From CAVQMC01 sp963713505 (GTDB lineage: Bacteria > Bacteroidota > Ignavibacteria > Ignavibacteriales > Ignavibacteriaceae): 64,000 bases of DNA. Under the pieces are notes generated by a model. The model did not search any database. It was not told the origin of the DNA and saw only the letters and a list, made by a program, of their open reading frames with translations. Location of the stretch: positions 206,730 through 270,729 of the forward strand of contig CAVQMC010000021.1 in NCBI GenBank assembly GCA_963713505.1, read 5' to 3'. Both the position numbers and the translations under genes were made by a program. Below, in pieces: positions 28,111 to 40,194 of this stretch. Numbering within the stretch: the first letter of the stretch is position 1; each line of letters opens with the position of its first letter.

Positions 28111-29121
28111 ATCAAAAAAAAATTCATAACTTTAATTCTGCCTTGCAGAAATGAAGAAAAATATATTTCAAAATGTTTAGACTCAATAATGAATAACGAT
28201 TATCCTAAGGAATTAATGGAAGTTATTATTGTTGACGGATTGAGCTCAGATAATACATTAAAGATAGTTGAAGAATATTCAAAGAAATATTCTTTCATCC
28301 ATCTGATTGAAAATAAAAATATTACTGTCCCGTTTGCTTTGAATCTAGGCATTCAAAAATCCAAAGGAGATTACATAGTAAGATTAGACGCACATAGTAA
28401 AATTCCTAAAAACTACTTTTCTCAATTAGTTGAGTGGAGCATAAAACTTAGTGCCGATAATATTGGTGCTGTATGTTTAACTAAAGTACAGAATAGTAAT
28501 TCTAAAACTAATGCCATTAGTCTGGTATTAAGTAATAAATTTGGAGTTGGGAATTCATATTTTAGAATTGGAACCAATGATATTATGGAAGTCGATACAG
28601 TCCCTTTTGGCTGTTACAAAAAAGAAATTTTTAACAAAGTTGGAATGTTTAATGTTCATTTAACAAGAAATCAAGATATTGAATTGAACAAAAGAATTAA
28701 AAGAATTGGCGGAAAAATATTTTTACTTTCAGAAGTACAGTGTATTTATTATGCCCGAGAATCATATAAAGGGATTGCAAAAAATAATTATCAAACCGGA
28801 TTATGGAATATTCTAACAGTTTATGTCACAAAAAAAATAAGTTCGCTTAGCTTGAGGCATTTTATTCCAATGGTATTCCTTTTATCTTTAATTGTTCCAG
28901 CTTTATTAACGATTTGGTTTCCGGTTATTGGTTTACTGGCTGCATTAAGTTTTGGGTCTTATCTTATTACTCTCTTAATAATAAGTCATAACATAAAAAA
29001 TCAAAATACAAACTTATTTTACGTTTTGTATTCTTTTATGGTGTTGCACTTTTCATATGGATTTGGTTCTCTTGTAGGTTTATTTAAATTAAACTATTTA
29101 TTCAAAGCTGATGGCTTCTAA
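28111..29121 (+). CDS. Family 2 glycosyltransferase, no canonical start codon
   Basis: A GT-A transferase of about 336 residues. The N-terminus KKKFITLILPCRNEEKYI and VIIVDGLSSDNT are the usual GT2 start and lie upstream of the first ATG (28189). VRLDAHSKIP is a DXD-like site, and RNQDIELNKRIKR is the catalytic ED-type motif. Three membrane helices end the protein, an ExoA-like arrangement. Upstream, AAAGGA (28094-28099) is followed by ATC at 28111. There is no ATG, GTG or TTG in any frame between. Confidence 0.85.
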   Translation: MKKKFITLILPCRNEEKYISKCLDSIMNNDYPKELMEVIIVDGLSSDNTLKIVEEYSKKYSFIHLIENKNITVPFALNLGIQKSKGDYIVRLDAHSKIPKNYFSQLVEWSIKLSADNIGAVCLTKVQNSNSKTNAISLVLSNKFGVGNSYFRIGTNDIMEVDTVPFGCYKKEIFNKVGMFNVHLTRNQDIELNKRIKRIGGKIFLLSEVQCIYYARESYKGIAKNNYQTGLWNILTVYVTKKISSLSLRHFIPMVFLLSLIVPALLTIWFPVIGLLAALSFGSYLITLLIISHNIKNQNTNLFYVLYSFMVLHFSYGFGSLVGLFKLNYLFKADGF

Positions 29122-30261
29122 TACAAAAAAGTATAAACAAGAAATATCTAAAATATTAAAGTGTTCTCTTGATCAAATATTTCTATATTGGAAAGGAAGA
29201 GTAGCACTATATGCAATTCTTAAAGCAATGGGGGTTAAAGAAAATGATGAAATAATTACTTCCGGCATTCACATGTGTAGTAGTACCAAATGCAATAATT
29301 TATTTGAAAGCCAAACCAATTTATATAGACATTTCATCTGAAACTTATAATATTGATGTAAATAAGCTTAAAGAAGCTATAACTCCTAAAACAAAAGTTA
29401 TCCTCTGCCAGAATACATTTGGATTATCTGCAATGTTGATGAAATTGTTGAAATAGCAAACAAAATAATCTATATACCATTGAAGATTGTACGCATGGTT
29501 TTGGCGGATATTATAATAAAATGCCCAATGGTTATTATTGTGATGCAGCATTTTATTCTACACAATGGAATAAGCCATTTTCTACTGGAATTGGAGGATT
29601 TTTAGTTGTAAATAATTTCGAATTAATTGATAAAGTAACTGCTCAAGAAAAACAAAAAGTAAAACCTAAATTTATTGAGAAATCTATCTTAAGATTTTTG
29701 ATAACATTTCGTAAATACTTTATTAATAAATATACACAATCAATATTAGTTGATATTTTTAGACTTTTAAGCAAACATAATATAGTGATCGGTTCAAATC
29801 AGGGTAATGAATTATCCGGAACTGAAAAACCTGATGACTACTTTAAGGATATTTCGGATGTTCAAGTAAAATCAGGATTAAAACAAATCAAAAATTTGGA
29901 ATACTTAAATAAACTTCGTAAAAAAAATGCTGAGAAATATTCTAATTATCTTAGGGCAAAAGGAAAAACTTATGTTAGTAAAAATTTATTTAATGACCAT
30001 ATTTTTCTAAAATATCCATTATTGGTTAAAGATCGTGAACATTTTTTTAAATTAGCTCAAAAAAAGAATATTACTTTAGGTGATTGGTTTTTATCTCCTT
30101 TACATCCTATACAAGGAAATCTTGAACCGTGGTTTTTTGATGAAGATAAATTCCCAAATGCCGTTCATATCGCTAAGAAAATGGTGAACCTTCCAACAGA
30201 AGTTGAGAATATTGAGGATGTAGTTGAATTTCTTTCAAAAAATTTAAATTTTATAGAGTAG
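29111..30261 (+). CDS. DegT/DnrJ/EryC1 aminotransferase, several frameshifts
   Basis: A PLP-dependent sugar aminotransferase of about 380 residues when joined. It overlaps the previous gene by 11 bases. Frame changes occur near 29275 (HMC then VVVPNAIIYLKAKPIYID), 29430 (TFGLSA then VDEIVEIANK) and 29465 (then NLYTIEDCTHGFGGYY). The PLP lysine is probably in STQWNKPFSTGIGG. It would aminate a 4-keto or 3-keto nucleotide sugar. Reading errors are more likely than decay because all pieces are conserved and in order. Confidence 0.8.
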
Positions 30262-30871
30262 ATTTCATAAAAATTTTAAAATGTCATATTTTGTCCGATT
30301 TCATAACAATTAGAGGCAATAATTATAGTTTGATTTAAAATGATACATTGGAATTTTTTTTAAAAAAAATCATTAAAAAATTGAAAAAATGTTTTTCTTT
30401 GAAAGAATTCTAATTATCTTTAACAGATCATTTTGAAGTTTAATTTTTAATATAAAGCTTAGAAAAATTTTATTTATTTGGGTAATTGTCCTAACTTAAC
30501 AAATTATTCTACTATTAACATAGGGAATAAATAAGTCGTTTAGTTATTTAATAATTATTTATTATTTTAATTAAATACTAAATTCAAAGCCTGCTCACTA
30601 TGAAGTTGATTATAATAGAATTCGCTTGATTAATTAAAATTAAAATTTATATTAAGAATTTTATTTATAAAATTATATCAGTAGCGAATTAAGATTTGAT
30701 CTGTATGTATCTTTTATTGGCTAAAGTAATTTAATCAGAAAATTATGAGGTTAATATAATTCGCCTCCTGTATTATTTGAATAGGATGAAGTTTATTAAA
30801 GAAAACTTAACAACTTATCAGTTGGAAATTAATACTCTAAATTATTATTTTGCATAATAAAAAAAATAAAT
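30262..30871 (+). other. 610-base gap without a recognisable gene
   Basis: Extremely A/T-rich, with no ORF of note on either strand and no fragment I can match to a protein family. The only candidate signal is TTATTTTGCATAAT just before the next gene, which might hold its promoter. It separates two aminotransferase genes and probably marks a break between two transcription units of the polysaccharide locus. Confidence 0.6.
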
Positions 30872-32032
30872 ATGAATAAAGACTTTCTACTATTCCACAA
30901 GCCTTTTATTTCTGAAGAAGAAGTTAATGAGATTGTTGATACGGTCAGATCTGGTTGGCTCAGTATGGGGCCTAAAACTATCAGATTTGAGCAAGAATAC
31001 AGTAATTATATTAATGTAAAACATTCAATTGCCGTAAGTTCTTGGACAGCTGCCGGACATTTAACTTTGGAAGCTTTCGGAATTAAAGCAGGTGATGAAG
31101 TTATTGTTCCTACTATGACTTTTCCAGCAACCGCTGAAATTGTTTGCTATTTTGGTGCAAAGCCTGTTATAGTAGATGTCGATCCGGATACTCTGAACAT
31201 TTCACTTGAAGAAATTGAAAAACATATTACTCCCAAAACTAGAGCGATTATCCCTGTCCATTATGGCGGACAACCTTGCGATATGGATGAAATACATGAA
31301 ATTGCTAAGATACATAATCTTAGAGTGATGGAAGATGCTGCTCACTCTCTACCGGCCGTTTACAAGGGTAAAAAAGTCGGAAGTATATCTGAAGTTACTT
31401 GTTTTAGCTTTTATGCAACAAAAACTCTTTCAACCGGTGAAGGCGGAATGGTTTGTACAAATGATGAAGAGATTGCTGAAAGAGTTAAAATAATGAGACT
31501 TCATGGTATTAACAGAGATGCATGGAAACGTTATAGTGAAAATGGATCATGGTATTATGAGGTGGTAGCACCAGGTTATAAATATAATTTTACCGATCTT
31601 CAGGCGTCTTTAGGGCTGCCCCAGCTTAAAAAAGTTGATTATATGTGGGAATCGAGAAAAAGAATTTCAAAAAAATATACTGCAGAATTAAAAGATAATA
31701 GATATATTCAGCTTCATACAGTTAAACAAGATAGAGAATCATCTTGGCATTTGTATCCAATAAGATTAAACTTGGAAATGTTAACTATAAATAGAGCCCA
31801 ATTTATCGAAGAAATGAAAAAATTGAATGTTGGAGCAGGTGTGCATTTTATGCCGGTGCACCAGCATCTTTATTATAAGGATACTTTTAATCTGGATGAT
31901 AGGGATTTCCCTGTTGCTGCTGCAGCTTTTCCCAGATTAATTTCTCTTCCAATTTATCCTGGTATGGCAGATCATCATGTTGATCGTGTAATAGAAGTAC
32001 TTACCACATTGTTAAAAAAGTTCGCTAAATAA
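30872..32032 (+). CDS. DegT/DnrJ/EryC1 aminotransferase (PglE/ArnB-like)
   Basis: A 386-residue fold-type I PLP enzyme. HKPFISEEEVNEIVDTVRSG is the typical N-terminus. PVHYGGQPCDM and EDAAHSLPAVYKGKKVG precede the PLP lysine in FYATKTLSTGEGG. It aminates a nucleotide-linked keto-sugar. It sits 12 bases before a PglC-like transferase, an arrangement seen where a 4-amino sugar starts the glycan. No frameshift. Confidence 0.93.
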   Translation: MNKDFLLFHKPFISEEEVNEIVDTVRSGWLSMGPKTIRFEQEYSNYINVKHSIAVSSWTAAGHLTLEAFGIKAGDEVIVPTMTFPATAEIVCYFGAKPVIVDVDPDTLNISLEEIEKHITPKTRAIIPVHYGGQPCDMDEIHEIAKIHNLRVMEDAAHSLPAVYKGKKVGSISEVTCFSFYATKTLSTGEGGMVCTNDEEIAERVKIMRLHGINRDAWKRYSENGSWYYEVVAPGYKYNFTDLQASLGLPQLKKVDYMWESRKRISKKYTAELKDNRYIQLHTVKQDRESSWHLYPIRLNLEMLTINRAQFIEEMKKLNVGAGVHFMPVHQHLYYKDTFNLDDRDFPVAAAAFPRLISLPIYPGMADHHVDRVIEVLTTLLKKFAK

Positions 32033-32044
32033 ATAATACTCTTT

Positions 32045-32620
32045 ATGGGTAAGCAGGGAAGTGTGATTAAACGAATCACAGATATTTTCGTTAGTTTGTT
32101 TATTCTTGTTTTAACATCTCCAATATTATTATTTGTTATAATTGCAATTAAACTAGAATCTCAAGGTCCTGCCTTTTTTCTTCATGAAAGAACAGGTTTT
32201 AAAGGTAAGAAGTTTAAACTTTATAAATTTAGAGGTATGGTTAACAATGCTTTGTCAATAGGTCCGGAATTAACCCAAGTGAACGATCCAAGAATTACCA
32301 AAGTCGGTAAATTTTTAAGAAGAACAAGTATAGATGAAATACCTAACTTTCTAAATGTACTTAAGGGCGAAATGTGTTTAGTTGGGCCAAGACCTGAAGT
32401 TACTTCTATAACAGAAAAGTATAATGAATTTGAAAAAAAAGTATTAGATTTTAAACCCGGCGTTACAGGAATTTCACAAATCAATGGAAGGCAGATGCTG
32501 ACTCCTCAAGATAGAGTAAAAATGGAAATTGATTATTATCAGCACGCAAACTTCATATCAGACTTGTCTATTTTCTTGAAAACCTTTAATGTTGTATTTA
32601 CCAATCAAGGTAATATATAA
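32045..32620 (+). CDS. PglC-like initiating sugar-phosphate transferase
   Basis: A 191-residue monotopic phosphoglycosyl transferase (small, PglC class, without the extra N-terminal helices of WbaP). One re-entrant hydrophobic segment (ITDIFVSLFILVLTSPILLF) is followed by KLYKFRGMV, RRTSIDEIPNFLNVLKGEM and GPRPEV. It moves a sugar phosphate onto undecaprenyl phosphate, the first membrane step of repeat-unit assembly. Confidence 0.93.
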   Translation: MGKQGSVIKRITDIFVSLFILVLTSPILLFVIIAIKLESQGPAFFLHERTGFKGKKFKLYKFRGMVNNALSIGPELTQVNDPRITKVGKFLRRTSIDEIPNFLNVLKGEMCLVGPRPEVTSITEKYNEFEKKVLDFKPGVTGISQINGRQMLTPQDRVKMEIDYYQHANFISDLSIFLKTFNVVFTNQGNI

Positions 32621-32625
32621 TTTTA

Positions 32626-34235
32626 ATGATGAAAAGAATAAATAGCCTTATACTATTCTTAATACTCTCTCCCTTAATAATTGCACAAATAGAAACGGTA
32701 CCTGCTGATAATGAGGTTTATCAATTTCTAAAAGAAATGCAGGTTCAAGGAATTCTAAAAAACTATAGTAGTGTTGTACTTCCGCTCTCAAGAGCCGAAG
32801 TTGTAAAAGATCTTATACAAATTGATAACTCAAAGAACCTAATCAGCAATGTTGAGCAACAATACCTTGAAAAACTTAAAGTGAAATTTAGTTTAAATCA
32901 AAACAATAGTTATAACAAACCTTTTAGTCTTTTAAATGATTTTCCCAATAATCTAGTTGTAAATTTATTCAAAGATGTTGAAAAGCATTTTTACTTTTAT
33001 AGAGATTCAACTATTTCCTTTTATTCTGATTTAATTGGTGATTATAAATATATCTATTCAAGTCAATTTAAGGATAACAGTTCTTTAATTAATATTGGAG
33101 GAAGAGGCATACGGAAGTTATGAAATTGGTTAGGTTTTTACTTGGAAGCTACAAATGGAATTGTTAAGAAATAATAGAAAGTTGCTTTACTTGATCCAAG
33201 AGTTAAAGCAAAGCTTCACATTTAATAATACTAAAATTGATTTCTTTGATGGGACAAAAGGATATTTAAGGTTTCAAAAGGGAATTATAAGTGCCGAATT
33301 AGGAAGAGAAAGAATATTATGGGGACAAAGCTATATTAATAGAATGATATTGTCTAATAATCCGCAATTATTTGATTTTGTAAGATTTGATTTACATTAT
33401 AAAAGTTTAAGTTATAATTTTTTACATGGATGGCTAGTACAACCTTCAACTATAGTTTATTCTGATTCTTTAGTAGGGAATATTAAAAATAAAGGGATCA
33501 AAATATTTAGCAATTAGTAGATTAGATTTTCAGCCAAGTAATTCTTTTTCCTTAGGTGTTTCGCAATTTGTAATATATGCAAATCGACCTTTTGAAGCTG
33601 CTTATTTAAACCCATTTTTATTTTGGGAATCGGCTCAGAGATGTTTAAACGATTTAGATAATTCTTTTTTGTCATTCGATTTAAGATACCTGATTTCAAA
33701 TGGTTTGGAATTATCAGGCAATATTATTTTTGATGATATAAAACTAAGTGTCTTGACTAAAGGAGAATTTGCTAAAGTGGATAATCGATCAGCTTGGCAG
33801 GTCGGATTAATGTTTACTGATCCTATTTTCTTTAATAACTCAACATTGAAAATAGAGTATTTGCAAATCAGACCATATACATTTTCTCATCCCGGTATTG
33901 GGGAATCATTAGATTATACAAATAATGGATACTTATTAAATTCAAATATCCAGCCAAATTCTGTCAGGTTTTCGACTGAATTGACATATAGGTTCTCTTC
34001 CAAATTGAATCTTATCTTAAATTATAATCACACTATACATGGAAAAAACACTTACGATGAAAATGGGAATTTGATTAAAAATGTAGGGGGAAATGTTTTT
34101 TATAATTATTCAATTTTATTTTCAAATACAGCTCCGCTTTTAGATGGTATTAAAGAGACTACCGATCAAATAAACTTAGGATTAAGTTATGAATTTATTT
34201 TGGGCTATTATTTGATATATAAATTATCAATATAA
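32626..34235 (+). CDS. Capsule assembly Wzi family outer-membrane protein, frameshifted
   Basis: A signal peptide (SLILFLILSPLIIAQ) is followed by a beta-barrel-like sequence of about 530 residues when joined. FQKGIISAELGRERILWGQ and LDFQPSNSFSLGVSQFVIYA with PFLFWESAQ are typical of Wzi relatives that hold capsule at the surface. The frame changes several times between 33110 and 33180 (GSYE, GFYLEATNGIVK, then SFTFNN) and again near 33515. The last piece (33669-34235) ends with barrel strands. Fits the end of the polysaccharide locus. Confidence 0.78.
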
Positions 34236-34399
34236 TCAAGTGAAAAGTGAAGAAATTACAAATTCAAATAATTCATATTTTTTTATGATTAAATTTGATT
34301 TTCAATAGATAGCATAATCTAACTTTAAATTTGGTTAAATTTTAACCTTGACCAATCTTAAAAATTATTCTAATTTGAATAAAATTATTATAGGGAATT

Positions 34400-37300
34400 A
34401 TGAATTTTAAATTAACTGCAATTCTTGTAACTTCTTTTATTTTAATAACATTCAAGCCTGCATTCTCTCAATCTTATAAAGTTTTAGAATCAAGTGGACA
34501 AAAAATTAAAATTGAATTTGATTTTAACGGAAGATATCAAATAAAAGATACTTTAATCAATAATGTTAAGTTTAATTTCATAAAAGGCGGACAATCAGTT
34601 ACTAGGAACCCAGGTGATCCCTGGCTTCCGGATGTTAATTTAAACATTGCCGTACCATTCAATTCATCGCCGACTCTCAAAATTATAAATGCTGTTAAAC
34701 AGAATATTACAAACAAATTAATTTTACCTTTTCCCGATTCATTAAACGAAGATTTTAGTAAAATGCGGTTTAATGAAAAATTATATAGTGCAAATCAATT
34801 TTTCCCTAAAAATTCTTCTGAAATTATAAGTAGTTATGTGTTTAGGTATATTAAAGTTGTACAATTAAGCATTTCACCTTATCAATTTAACCCACTTACT
34901 AGAGAATTATTGTTTAACAGACATTTAGTAGTCGAAATTGATTTTCAGTTGGACCCGCAGAATAAAACAATTTATCAAAATGTAAATGATAAGCTAACAA
35001 GTGAATTTGTTAAGACAGGCGTTATAAATTCGAATCAAGCATCAAATTTTATTTCAAAAGAAATTAAAACTAATATGTCACCTCTTTCGGAAAATTATTG
35101 GTATAATCCAAATAAAAATTATTATAAAATTTATTTAAATAAGAAGGGGATTTATCGGGTTACTTATGATTGGCTTGTTTCAAATGGTGTCCCTGCAAAT
35201 ACTGGGCTTCAAAATGGACAATTAGAGATTATTAATAATGGGAATGAATTGCCGCTGGATATTGTAGATGTTAATAATAATGGTTTATTCGATTCAGGAG
35301 ATTATTTCCAATTTGCTGGAGATAGAGCCCAGCCTACAACACCTTATACTTATTTTAATATTTACAATACTTCAAACGTTTATTGGTTTTCATACCAGGC
35401 GGATTCAGTATATAAATATAAATCTATTGATGGTTACCCTAATACATATTATGATGAAGTTAGTACTGTTTTTCAAACTAAGCATTTTGAGCAAGATATT
35501 AGTTATCAAACTTTAGGACATGCACCTAATGATCATAGGGATTACTGGCTTTGGGGGAATGTAGAAGCAAGGGATCATCAACCTTACTATCTATTTAGAT
35601 ATTCATTTGGTGATAGTTTAGCAAGTTATATTGATCCAAACAATACTAATATTACTCTGAAAGTTAATATGCAGGGTATGACGGCACCATCTTGTACTTA
35701 CGGCCATGATGTTATAATAAAATTCAATGGATATTGGGTAGATTCTTTAAGATGGAATGCACAAGATAATATAACCGGTCAAACCACGTTCCCAGTCAGT
35801 ATATATTCAGGACAAGATAGCATTCCACTAAATCCTTTCCTGAATAAATTTGAGGCTGAGGCTTATGGTTATAACTGTGATCCCAGTGATCAATCAAGAA
35901 TGAATTGGTTTGAGGTTAGTTTCTGGAGAAAACTTAAGGTTAATTCTGATAGTATTCAATTTATTAGCCCACCCAGTGTTGAAGGCTTGCATACAGTAAA
36001 ATTATGGAGATGGTTTGCCGACAATATGAAGATTTATATCCCTTCACGAGGCAAAATGATTGATAATCCTTACATATCTAATAATTCTCAGCAAGAAGTT
36101 TATTTTAATGATACTCTACAGCCTGGTACACAGTATTATTGCTATTCCAATAATGTATTTTATACACCGGACTCAATGAAAGCAGATATTTCTTCCGATT
36201 TAAGAAATCCTAATAATGCAGCAGATTATATAATAATTACTCATTCTAAATTTGAATCAGTTGCCCAGAGGTTGGCTCAGTATAGATCGAACTATTTGCC
36301 AGGATATGCTAACCCCAGAGTTAAAATTGTCAATATAAAAGATGTTTATGATGAATTTTCTTATGGTCTTCGGGATCCATTAGCGATGAATTATTTTTTA
36401 AAATATGCCTTTGAAAATTGGCAATCACCTTCTCCAGCTTATGTAGTACTGGTAGGAGATATGAGCCACGATTATAGGCATATATACTCAAGCAGCCGGG
36501 AAAATTACATAGCTTCAATACCTTTTCAGGCAATTGAATATGGTCAAGCTCCTAGTGATAACATGATAGTGGCATTTGAAGGAAACGATGTGGTTCCGGA
36601 TATGATTATCGGACGAATCTCATGCGAAACAGTGGATGAAGGCAATATAATCCTAGATAAAACAATAAATTATCCTGCAGATAATAATAAGGAGTGGAAG
36701 CAAAATGTTTTACTATTAGCCTCGGGATTAAATTATGAAGATCAACTGCAGTTTGGATTTAATGCCGCTAGTAATTATTTGGATTCATATTATCTTGAAC
36801 CAAATGGAATACACGCTTCAAAGGTTTTTAATTTTCCAGCTACACCTGAAGATATGAAATACCAGGGAAGCGGCCCAGAGATGCGGCATCAAATTGATAA
36901 TGGAACAGTTTTAACCAATTATTATGGACATGGCGGCGGTGGTCAATGGGATTTAGTATTTACCAATGATGATATTTACGAATTACACAATGGAGATAAA
37001 TTACCTGTTATTTTAAGTGTAACGTGCTATACAGGACATTTTGATGACCAGGATTGTTTCGGTGAAAAATTCATTAAAGTTCCGGATAAAGGTTGTGTTG
37101 GCTTTTGGGGAAGCACGGTTTTAACACTTTGGTCTTCAGGTCAAATTATTAATAATCAATTCTTTAAAGATGTTTTTAGTAGAAAAGATTATGTTGTTGG
37201 ACAGGCAATTTTAAAGGCAAAAACAAGCATTCCACCGGTTGGCGGAAATGCAACTCAAATAGCAGTACTTTCTTATTTGGGTGATCCAGCTTTAAAATTG

Positions 37301-40144
37301 CCTTACCCGAAAAACCTGATTTTGTTATTAATCCTCAGGACATTACCATAAACCCTCAAAATCCATTAAAAAATGATACTGTTCAAGTTAAAATAATGCT
37401 GCATAACCTTGGAGTATCTTTTCCGAACGATTCAGTTAGGTTTGAATTATATAAGAACTCCGTCAATCCTTCAAATCTAATTAAAAGAGTTAAAGTATTA
37501 AATTTTGGTGAGACAGATTCAGTATTAATTAATTGGATACCAACCGAATCCGGAACATATAACCTTATTGCTCAGATAAATGGTGATCATCATATAGATG
37601 AAGATGATTACAGTGACAATACTGCATCAGCAGAATTTTCGGTTTTTGATTTTGGACAACCTAATATTGTAAAACCTGTCAATGGATTATTATACAAATA
37701 ATGATAAAATAGACTTTTTATTTATTGACATTGGAATGTATATTTTAATAGGAATTTAAATTATCTGATAGAAATAGATACTACAACAAACTTTAATTCA
37801 CCTTTAAAGATAACATCGCCTTCTATAACTCCTATAGATGGAATTTTACGGTGGAAATCACCTTCCATGCAGCCAGGAAATTATTTTTGGCGGGCTACAA
37901 TATTTGATCAATCTGATACAAATACAAGTCCAGTAAATATTTTTACAATCACAAATCAAAAGGGTAGCGGTTATCTTGCTGAAAAATCCCATTTAAAAAC
38001 ATTTTCATTAGATAACGTAAATTATGTTGATTCTTTACAAGGTTTGATTTTAAATATTTCTCAGAATACCTCCACATCCTGATAATGCAGAAGTTGTTGA
38101 TTCGGTAATGTTTAACTTACCACTTGATTCTACAAAAGCTACAACTTATACAACAGATGGGAAATATATTTATTATGGTAATCTAACATATTATACATCA
38201 GGAAATGCAAGTAAAATTTATAAAATAGGAACTGGAAATGAAGGAACAATAAAGGGATTAAATTATGGAGCAATTCCCAATTTTTTGTTGAAACTAAAAA
38301 ATCAATTTTTTTATTATAGTGATGGTTCAATTTATATACCGGATTCTTCCGGAAGAGAAATGATAAAAATTAATCCTGTTTCTGGGGATACTACTCAGAT
38401 ATTATCTTCCGCAAGCAATTATTCCATCACTCGATGGTATATTACGAAATGGTAAATATTATACATGCAACGGATGGTCGTATATGTTTATAATTTAACA
38501 AGTGGTTACGATACCTTGAGGAACAAATATACATTACGTGTATCTGGATCCTCAAAATGGCTGGCAGAAGGTTGGAGAGGATAAAACTATGAATGGAAGC
38601 TCTGCTTATGGATTTCAAAGTTTTTTTGTTGTTGACGGATATCTTTTTACTTATGAAGCTTATCATCCGGCTATATGAGAAGATTTAAAATTTCAGATGG
38701 ATACTTTTGAAGAAGAATGGCTATCGTATACAAAAGAACTTATTATTATTTTCAGCATGGACATATGATTGGGTAGATAATTTTATTATATGCAGGCATT
38801 TTTCATCTGCGACCTAATTATAGACCAGGTTTTTATAAATTTTTAGGCACTCATCAACAAGCGTCTGGCTCAATTACTTCTCAAGAAATTGGTCCCGCAT
38901 TAAATTGGAATTCATTGGATTATAACTTTGATCTAACTGGTTCTCAAGGTCATTATAAAGCTTATCTTTTAGGGAAAAATACTATTTCTAAAAATTGGGA
39001 TACTTTAAATACAAATCTACCTTCGAGTTATTCATTAAGTAATATAAATGCTCGACAATATGATTATTTAAAAGTTTATTATTCACTTGTTGATTCAGCA
39101 TTAGGTGCAGATCAACCGATGAAATTAAAATCACTTAATGTAGATTATTCTTATCCTCCTGAAATTACTTTATTTCCTGGTGAAATTAGTTTTGCTAAAG
39201 ATACTTTGCTGCAGGGATTTAATAATGATATGACTGTCAAAGTTCATAATGTAGGTTATTCAGATGCAGATAGTCTGACCATGAATTTTACTTTTAATGA
39301 ATTAGACACTCTTTTTTATTCAAAACTAATGTCTTTAAAAGTTGATTCATCAAAAACCATAAATTATTCAATAAGTACGGATCATTTATTATATACAAGC
39401 CCACTTTCTTATAATTCTGTTACAGTAGATGCAAAAATTCCTTCATCAGAATATTTTACTTTTAACAATGCTGTAACAAAAGGGTTTTATGTATCAAGGG
39501 ATTCAATAAAACCAACTTTCAATATTACTTTTGATGGAAAAGAAATAATTGATGGTGATGTAGTTTCTGCAACTCCTAAAGTGTTAATTACACTTAAGGA
39601 TAATAGCCCTCTCCCATTAGATACTAGCGATTTTACAATTGTATATGATAATTATCCTCTGAATTTTAATAGTCCAGATATTGAATATACTTATACTCCG
39701 TATCCAAATTCTGAGTCTACCATTTTATGGACTCCGACATTACCTGACGGAGTGCATACTTTGGAGGTATTAGCAAAAGATGCCTCAGGTAATTTTTTTG
39801 ATACTACATCTCAACGAATAACTTTTGAAGTAGCAAATTCACCTCAGCTTAAAAATGTGTATAACTATCCTAACCCATTTAAAACTGATACTTATTTTAC
39901 ATTTCAAGTTGGATCAATAATTCCGGAAACATTTGATATTAAAATATTTACTGTCGCTGGAAGACTTATTAGAGAAATAAATGTCCCCTCATCTGAATTA
40001 CAGCCAGGATTTAATAGAATTTACTGGAATGGAAGGGATCAGGATGGTGATGATTTGGCAAATGGATTATACTTTTATAAAATCATTGCAAAAATGGCAG
40101 GTGAAGTAAAAACTGTAACTCAAAAGTTGGCAAAAATCCAATAA
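34400..40144 (+). CDS. Giant C25 (gingipain/PorU family) peptidase with T9SS sorting domain, frameshifted
   Basis: A signal peptide (1-23) and propeptide-like domain precede the C25 catalytic domain, which has VLVGDMSHDYRH, the catalytic His in NYYGHGGGG (about residue 840) and Cys in LSVTCYTG (about 875). The intact first frame ends at 37351. Coding continues in other frames: DFVINPQDITINPQNPL with a CARDB-like domain to 37701, then FWRATIFDQSDTNTS, then YYGNLTYYTSGNASKI. Heavily shifted coding runs through 38456-38900, and the clean final frame is 38915-40144. The last part has FlgD-like and sorting-domain signatures (NYPNPFKTDTYF, NGLYFYKI). The joined protein is about 1,900 residues. It may be a secreted peptidase or a PorU-like sortase. 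Confidence 0.82.
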
Positions 40145-40194
40145 CTTTTTATCTTTAATAATTAATTGATTTATTTTAATGAAAAGGAGTGCAA

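Noticed and set aside
36330..36533. Minus-strand ORF in the C25 peptidase
   Set aside because: Shadow of the catalytic domain, which is unbroken on the plus strand.
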